Below the pieces are notes generated by a model that had not been told where the DNA came from, did not search any database, and saw only the letters and a list, made by a program, of their open reading frames with translations. Below, piece by piece: positions 59,856 through 64,000 of a stretch of DNA of 64,000 nt (its first letter is position 1; every line of letters starts with the position of its first letter). Source of the DNA: Chitinophaga sp. YR573 (GTDB lineage: Bacteria > Bacteroidota > Bacteroidia > Chitinophagales > Chitinophagaceae); the NCBI RefSeq assembly GCF_900110995.1, contig NZ_FOJF01000001.1:3694803-3758802 (forward strand), read 5' to 3'. Both the position numbers and the translations under genes were made by a program.

Positions 59856-60602
59856 TTAATATTCTATGTCATACTTATCAAGTGGAATAAGGAATTCGTA
59901 ACTAAAAGGGACGTTACGAATTATCTTACCTTTTTTTACATTGGACAACCAGTTCGTGATATAAAATATCATGTGTGCAGCGATTCCAGCTGCGGTAGGT
60001 GTTGTTTGAGTGTAGGTACATGAAGGCGTATCCGATTCATCAGGTTTTTCCAGACAATTATTGTAATATTTCTCCATTAGATCTGGCCTATCACCTGGTA
60101 CGTTGTAGATCCACATTTGTTCTGCAAGCAATCTTCCGTCTTGAAAGAAGAACTCGCTGCGTTCGTGCTCAGGCGTTCTGTTCACATATGCAGCCCACTT
60201 TTCGAATGCGAGTCTTCTTACCTCTATTTTATCCGGGCCACAAAGCACAATTTTTGATGTTTCACTGGTACGGGTATACTCTCCATGTGTCTCTATTTCG
60301 CAATCCGGGCTAAAGGAACTGATTGTATTTTTTATGGCCTCTACCTTTTTTTGCCCTACATTAGTGTCAAACATAACCTGGCCACCATTATGGTCCTCGA
60401 AAATATCCTTATCGTATACATGAAGACGTACTCCTGTTCTGGAGAGTAGTAATGACAACCAGGACCCAATCCCCCCCTGACCTATTATGACGATATCCCT
60501 TTTGTAGATAGCGTCAAACCAAAAGGCACCTTTAGACCTTCCATATATGGCAGGGGTGATCATTTTTTCACTTTCTGTTAATACATTATTTTCATTTGTC
60601 AT
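59856..60602 (-). CDS. E1-like (ThiF/UBA-type) activating enzyme
   Basis: This 248-residue Rossmann-type adenylating enzyme would activate the ubiquitin-like C-terminus. Visible features are G41-x-G43-G44-I-G46, the acidic pair D64 and D66, N72 in HNGGQ (the usual N-x-x-R-Q region, with Arg missing here) and K85 in VGQKKVEA. A candidate catalytic Cys, C195, lies in DTPSCTYTQTTPTAAG, the same neighbourhood as in PRTRC/ThiF-type E1 proteins. No zinc-binding CxxC pairs are seen. Its start overlaps the JAB gene stop by four bases (ATGA), so the two are translated together. It is the clearest E1 relative in the window. The missing Arg may affect catalysis. Confidence 0.9.
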   Translation of the reverse strand: MTNENNVLTESEKMITPAIYGRSKGAFWFDAIYKRDIVIIGQGGIGSWLSLLLSRTGVRLHVYDKDIFEDHNGGQVMFDTNVGQKKVEAIKNTISSFSPDCEIETHGEYTRTSETSKIVLCGPDKIEVRRLAFEKWAAYVNRTPEHERSEFFFQDGRLLAEQMWIYNVPGDRPDLMEKYYNNCLEKPDESDTPSCTYTQTTPTAAGIAAHMIFYITNWLSNVKKGKIIRNVPFSYEFLIPLDKYDIEY

Positions 60603-61375
60603 TTTTTGTCGTTTTGTCGATAAGTGGTAAATAGGTGACTATTTTCTTTTTTTCCTTTGGATATGTCCTTAGCCGCTTTGGAAACAACCTTTTTAGGTGC
60701 CCGTGTTTTTGATTTTGGCTTTTTCTCAGCGATATTTCCTTCTGGGAATAATTGAAGTTTTTTTAATGCTTTGGCCTTACGAGGTTTTGGTGCCGTGGGT
60801 AATGATGGTAAAACAGGTTCCCTAGTTAGTTCAAAACAACGAGACCTGAAATCCTCGTCGATTTGACTTTCGTGGTGAACAATATTACATTCATATATAC
60901 CTATAATCTCCTCTTCTGAATTGGTGTCGCTCATCACTTTAGTTGAATGCACTCCATTATTACCCAGGTAATTTAAAGTTGAATTTGATGTTGTTTTTTG
61001 GGTTGCAAAAACGCTCATCTTACCAATAATGTCATAGCTGTTATTTACAATAATTGATAAATAGTAATTATGATTTGGCGCATTTATATGTATATCCTTT
61101 TTGTCAGTATCGGAAAAGAATACCGGCATATTGTTATGGGAGTGAATCATGCCTTGTCTACAATATCTGTTTAAAGGATTATCATCCAGGTACGTAGCAA
61201 GTTTTCCAGTGAAAACTGGTGCAGTCATCACTGAGGAGCCCATATCCATTAGAAGTACGTCTTCTAACACGCACTTGAAGTTTTTTTCTCCGAAATCTCC
61301 TATTGTCCTATAGAATAGAACTGCGCTCCATTCCAGATCCTGTATCTCAGAACATAGAAATCGGACTTTATCCAT
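60599..61375 (-). CDS. JAB/JAMM-family deubiquitinase-like metallopeptidase
   Basis: The 258 residues contain a full JAMM motif: E15 in DLEWSAV, H78-S-H80, S88 and D91 (H-x-H-x7-S-x2-D), the zinc and catalytic set of JAB1/MPN peptidases that remove or process ubiquitin-like tags. The C-terminal 80 residues are basic and Lys/Ala/Pro-rich (KAKALKKL, KPKSKTRAPKK), possibly a nucleic-acid or partner-binding tail. An earlier ATG at 61534 would overlap the previous gene by 152 bases, so the ATG at 61375, eight bases after that stop, is preferred. It could trim the ubiquitin-like protein or free it from targets. Confidence 0.9.
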   Translation of the reverse strand: MDKVRFLCSEIQDLEWSAVLFYRTIGDFGEKNFKCVLEDVLLMDMGSSVMTAPVFTGKLATYLDDNPLNRYCRQGMIHSHNNMPVFFSDTDKKDIHINAPNHNYYLSIIVNNSYDIIGKMSVFATQKTTSNSTLNYLGNNGVHSTKVMSDTNSEEEIIGIYECNIVHHESQIDEDFRSRCFELTREPVLPSLPTAPKPRKAKALKKLQLFPEGNIAEKKPKSKTRAPKKVVSKAAKDISKGKKENSHLFTTYRQNDKK

Positions 61376-61382
61376 AAAATGA

Positions 61383-62555
61383 CTAGGCACATATACCGGA
61401 ATTGATTGGGAGAAGAGAATTTCGTTGTAACGCGTAACTATTGAATCTGTCAGAAAGTTGGGTGTTAATAAATCTGGTGAATTCTGGGTCGGGATATTTC
61501 CGAATTTCATTGCTTGCGTTTTCATAATCAACAATTTTGAAATTTATTGGTTTGTTTTGAAAATAAAGTATTGGTTCGGTCATCTTATATTGGGTCGTAT
61601 CGATTTCAAACGGAGAAATACGGATTAGTTTACCCTGATGGTTTTTTACCGCGTAACATTGCAAAGGAAGATTCATACGCTCCATTACAGTAACTATTTC
61701 TTTTTGTCCACGATCAGTTAGCTCAACATCGAATTTGTCTTCAATGATTTTTACAGAGAACATATCTCTGATCACTTGTGGTCGAAGGGAACTCAAATGG
61801 AAGAGGAAATGATTGCAAATTATTGGAATTTGTTCTGCCGGGAAATCTTCTGCAGGACCAGAGGTTGTGTGCTCAGAAACTCCAATTTCAGAAATGTAGC
61901 GATATGGAACGCCTGAAATAGATTCCCATTTGACCAGCTCTTTTATATGCAAGCAAAATAGCTCCATTCCATCCTCATAAAATCTGTGCTTAAGCTGAAG
62001 AATAACATCTAAAATAGATCCCGTTCCCAAACAAAAATGTCCATCGTAATTCTCTCGGTAATCTACTCTCGGAAGGTGAGAATGTGCATAGTTATACTTG
62101 AGTTCATCTACGGTAACTGTGGAACGGATACCATTTAAAAAGGAATCATCGACACTGAACAAACATCCTTGGAAGTTAATATTAAAGCTTACGAATAGAT
62201 CTCGTATTATATGAGAAGCATCATGCTCATTTTTTATTTCAACTTCTGGAAAACGTATGACTACTTCATAAAATAGGTATTTATCTACCACCTCCAGGAG
62301 GTGTTCAATATTGGTGTCATCCGGATTATTTTCATCGCCGTCGGGTCCTAAAGAGATACCTAAGTAATTTAATGCAAGATCAATAGCCTGTGACTCATTT
62401 ATATTGACTATTTCATTATTAAGCTCGCCAAAATGAGTGTTTAATATTTTCTTTATTTGATTAAGTATTCCGCTTTCACCAGTAATCCTTCGCCCTTCTT
62501 TGGCCTTTAGATAAACTGCCCGGCGAAGCATCGCAGCTTTTGAAATTTCAGCCAT
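61383..62555 (-). CDS. E2-like candidate conjugating protein (390 aa)
   Basis: This 390-residue protein lies between the ubiquitin-like and the JAB genes. Residues 95-200 show the order found in prokaryotic E2-like proteins: FPEVEIKN, then TVTVDELKYNYAHSHLP (H158, H160) and DGHFCLGTG with C175, where the His-before-Cys arrangement and the C-L-G stretch parallel the E2 H-P-N...C-L active site. The rest is helical (1-90 and 230-390). The Cys is a candidate thioester residue. The assignment as E2 is based on gene context and motif order, and it is less certain than the E1 and JAB calls. A terminator-like hairpin lies upstream. Confidence 0.7.
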   Translation of the reverse strand: MAEISKAAMLRRAVYLKAKEGRRITGESGILNQIKKILNTHFGELNNEIVNINESQAIDLALNYLGISLGPDGDENNPDDTNIEHLLEVVDKYLFYEVVIRFPEVEIKNEHDASHIIRDLFVSFNINFQGCLFSVDDSFLNGIRSTVTVDELKYNYAHSHLPRVDYRENYDGHFCLGTGSILDVILQLKHRFYEDGMELFCLHIKELVKWESISGVPYRYISEIGVSEHTTSGPAEDFPAEQIPIICNHFLFHLSSLRPQVIRDMFSVKIIEDKFDVELTDRGQKEIVTVMERMNLPLQCYAVKNHQGKLIRISPFEIDTTQYKMTEPILYFQNKPINFKIVDYENASNEIRKYPDPEFTRFINTQLSDRFNSYALQRNSLLPINSGICA

Positions 62556-62571
62556 TTCAATTGGTTTTTGA

Positions 62572-62605
62572 AAAAGGAGAAGTGAATAATATCTCTTCTC
62601 CTTTT
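62572..62605 (-). terminator. Hairpin between ubiquitin-like and E2-like genes
   Basis: A perfect 11-base stem (AAAAGGAGAAG at 62572-62582 with CTTCTCCTTTT at 62595-62605) has a 12-base loop and continues into a U-rich stretch on the minus strand. It stands 13 bases after the ubiquitin-like stop and 16 bases before the E2-like start. It is probably a partial terminator, which would make more ubiquitin-like protein than enzymes. Confidence 0.65.
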
Positions 62606-62618
62606 ATTTACTGGAATT

Positions 62619-62861
62619 TTATTTCCTTCCTAATTCGGATTTCTGTTGAACGATATAGACAACGATATTTCCGGTAGGCAGTATCGTTGATGGGTCAACA
62701 AGAGGCTTAGAGTGACCTCTCAGCACGATACTCATTCCTTCATACCTGACTCCTCGTTCTTCAAAGACCTGCTGGACTTCTTTAAGGGTCTCTCCTTCGA
62801 ATTCGTCGATTTCAATTTCATCAACTCCCCTGGTGTTAAATACTGTCAATGATCTGGTCAT
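62619..62861 (-). CDS. Ubiquitin-like (beta-grasp) small protein
   Basis: This 80-residue protein has an order compatible with the beta-grasp fold: a strand (SLTVFNTRG), a second strand and an acidic turn, a helix (TLKEVQQVFEERG), then strands SIVLRGHSKPL and NIVVYIVQQ. The C-terminus reads SELGRK, so a single Gly is followed by Arg-Lys and the usual Gly-Gly end is absent. The placement beside E1-, E2- and JAB-like genes makes it the probable modifier. Possible relatives are the Prok_Ub/PRTRC protein C type. The fold is inferred and would need a structure prediction. Confidence 0.78.
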   Translation of the reverse strand: MTRSLTVFNTRGVDEIEIDEFEGETLKEVQQVFEERGVRYEGMSIVLRGHSKPLVDPSTILPTGNIVVYIVQQKSELGRK

Positions 62862-62912
62862 TTCTTTTTGATTTTAAATTTTGAATAATCGTTTTATTTT
62901 GTACAGTACCGC

Positions 62913-63641
62913 CTATGCGGTACAGATTTCATTGAACCATTTTATACCCTCAAATTCCGGATGATTATCTTTTATTATTATATCAACCTTATTTAGAAAA
63001 CGGTTGCTTTGCCATGATTCTGTCTCTGGAAATAATTCGGGATCGTCCAGTTCAAATGAGATATTGTTGAATGGTGCAACCAGTTGTGTATAGGATTTCG
63101 CGTTTTCTCCCATAAATACAATTGGTAAAGAAGAAGGGTAATAGTTAATGATTTCAATAAAGAAATACTTCATGAATGGTCGCCAGAGGTCATAATGAGA
63201 TCCCGGTTTATTTTGTTCTGCTGTTAAAGCTGAATTTAGCAATAGGATGCCCTGACGAGCGAGGAAGCCTAAATCAGGTTCATCTATCATGTCCACATTA
63301 AAGCCTGAGGAGTATTCCTGTTCAATAGCTCTGTAAAGCCGGTGAAGACCTCTGGGGATAGTCTGGGTATTTGAAACACTTAATGATAGCCCATCGGCCA
63401 TACTTTTACCATTTACAACGCTACTATATGGTCCATCAATGAAAAAGACTGCCTTTAGGTTACTGTAGGCAGTTTCACTAAAACATCTAAATGTTTGTTC
63501 CTTGAATGGACATACCGTGCGGCCTCTTTTCGAGAGCCCTTTTAAAGTCCTGATAATAATATCAAACTCTTCGGTTTCAATAAACCCCTTAAATAGTGGT
63601 GCCCAAGTCGAGAATTTATCTTTTATGAGATCGTAGTTCAT
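62913..63641 (-). CDS. Uracil-DNA glycosylase-fold protein with altered active site
   Basis: This 242-residue protein follows the family 1 UNG layout: FIDGPYS at 67-73 in place of the G-Q-D-P-Y-H loop, MADGLSLSV, GILLLNSALT with N136, and a C-terminal FNEI after IKW. The catalytic Asp (D64 in E. coli) is Gly70 here, the loop His is Ser73, and the H-P-S-P-L loop is replaced by an acidic DDPELFPE segment. So uracil excision is unlikely by the usual mechanism. It could bind uracil or DNA, or inhibit host repair, but that is inference. It lies upstream of the ubiquitin-like gene, separated by 51 bases. Confidence 0.83.
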   Translation of the reverse strand: MNYDLIKDKFSTWAPLFKGFIETEEFDIIIRTLKGLSKRGRTVCPFKEQTFRCFSETAYSNLKAVFFIDGPYSSVVNGKSMADGLSLSVSNTQTIPRGLHRLYRAIEQEYSSGFNVDMIDEPDLGFLARQGILLLNSALTAEQNKPGSHYDLWRPFMKYFFIEIINYYPSSLPIVFMGENAKSYTQLVAPFNNISFELDDPELFPETESWQSNRFLNKVDIIIKDNHPEFEGIKWFNEICTA

Positions 63642-63644
63642 AAA

Positions 63645-63854
63645 TTACCTGATTACGGTTTTATTAATTGTGTAAGTACGGGTTGGTTCAAGCCAGTTCA
63701 GGTCATAGAAATCAACTTCATAATTTGCCCTTTCCGCAAGCGGAATATTCTGTCTTATAACGTTTGTTGGAAAGTGATTCCAGATATACCTCTGCGCCCT
63801 ACCTAATCTTACATAATCACCAGTAATCCTGTTCCTTATAGCATAGATCTTCAT
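63645..63854 (-). CDS. Hypothetical small protein (69 aa)
   Basis: This 69-residue basic, aromatic protein has an RNRITGDYVRLGR-type start that could be a small beta-rich domain. Its ATG overlaps the stop of the upstream gene (ATGA) and its stop lies three bases before the UNG-like start, so it is part of the same operon. No family is recognised. Confidence 0.62.
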   Translation of the reverse strand: MKIYAIRNRITGDYVRLGRAQRYIWNHFPTNVIRQNIPLAERANYEVDFYDLNWLEPTRTYTINKTVIR

Positions 63855-64000
63855 AGTGTTTCTATATTTTTAATTATTATTCGCTCTACTGTTCCTGGTC
63901 CGTAGTGCCTTGCAATGTCAGCAAGATCCTTTCGAATGGGTGGTGTTATGTAGGATGAGGGAATTATAAATGGTTTAAACTTATTATTCAGGCTGGTATA
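63851..64000 (-). CDS. C-terminal end of an unknown gene, start beyond the window
   Basis: An open frame enters from the right edge and gives 49 residues before a TGA that overlaps the next ATG by four bases. The fragment contains FIIPSSYITPPIRKDLADIARHYG and a helical end. It is too short to identify. The overlap style matches the other genes of the operon, which supports it as coding. Confidence 0.55.
   Translation of the reverse strand, partial: YTSLNNKFKPFIIPSSYITPPIRKDLADIARHYGPGTVERIIIKNIETL

Noticed and set aside
60599..61534. Longer start for the JAB gene at 61534
   Set aside because: It would overlap the E2-like gene by 152 bases. The ATG at 61375 lies just after that stop and precedes the JAMM Glu by 14 residues.
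1..64000. Search for integrase, attachment sites, tRNA genes, CRISPR arrays, reverse transcriptase of diversity-generating elements and insertion sequences
   Set aside because: No sequence with the needed motifs was found by reading both strands. Absence in this window does not exclude them elsewhere in the genome.

Overview
This window looks like a large part of the genome of a crAss-like (Crassvirales-type) tailed phage, or a prophage of one, infecting a Bacteroidota host. Evidence: a terminase–portal–scaffold–capsid block; an HU/IHF-like protein inside the tail module; very large virion cargo genes ending in one 5,485-residue protein with a D-F-D-I-D RNA polymerase signature; and two gene arms transcribed towards each other. 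The host is probably a Bacteroidota with a type IX secretion system (Chitinophagaceae, Cytophagales or Flavobacteriia are candidates), because one gene encodes a secreted peptidase with a T9SS sorting tail. Strong Shine-Dalgarno sequences are rare, as expected for that phylum. No integrase, tRNA gene, CRISPR array or insertion sequence was recognised, so lysogeny cannot be decided here.

Layout. 1-4584 (+): terminase large subunit (5' end missing) and portal. 4597-8262 (-): a three-gene cassette on the opposite strand, made of a small unknown gene, an M4 thermolysin-family peptidase with its own terminator, and a lipoprotein. It interrupts the capsid block and looks like accessory cargo (a moron). 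8263-8925: the only long non-coding gap. 8926-19962 (+): scaffold-like protein, major capsid protein, conserved virion proteins, an M15 endolysin, small Cys-rich proteins and receptor-binding or fibre genes. 20126-32200 (+): tail assembly genes (including the HU/IHF-like protein), a 1,543-residue tail protein and two cargo proteins, one carrying a muralytic domain. 32206-48663 (+): the giant RNA-polymerase polyprotein. 48675-53061 (+): a Thr/Ser-rich virion protein, two paralogous glycosyltransferase-like proteins, a duplicated-domain small protein and small membrane proteins that may form a lysis set.

53065-64000 (-): the opposite arm, read leftwards. It contains a PAPS-reductase-like PP-loop protein, an HNH protein, RecA, a stand-alone DnaA domain IV-like protein, two PD-(D/E)XK-type nucleases, and then a compact module of E1-like (ThiF), JAB/JAMM peptidase, E2-like and ubiquitin-like proteins, followed upstream by a uracil-DNA-glycosylase-fold protein that has lost its key catalytic residues. 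The last gene runs off the window.

The two most remarkable items are the ubiquitin-like conjugation/deconjugation module in a phage replication arm, and the single-chain giant cargo protein that joins a beta-prime-like polymerase core, two degenerate zincin motifs and a PD-(D/E)XK nuclease. Names rest on motif reading and gene context, without database searches.
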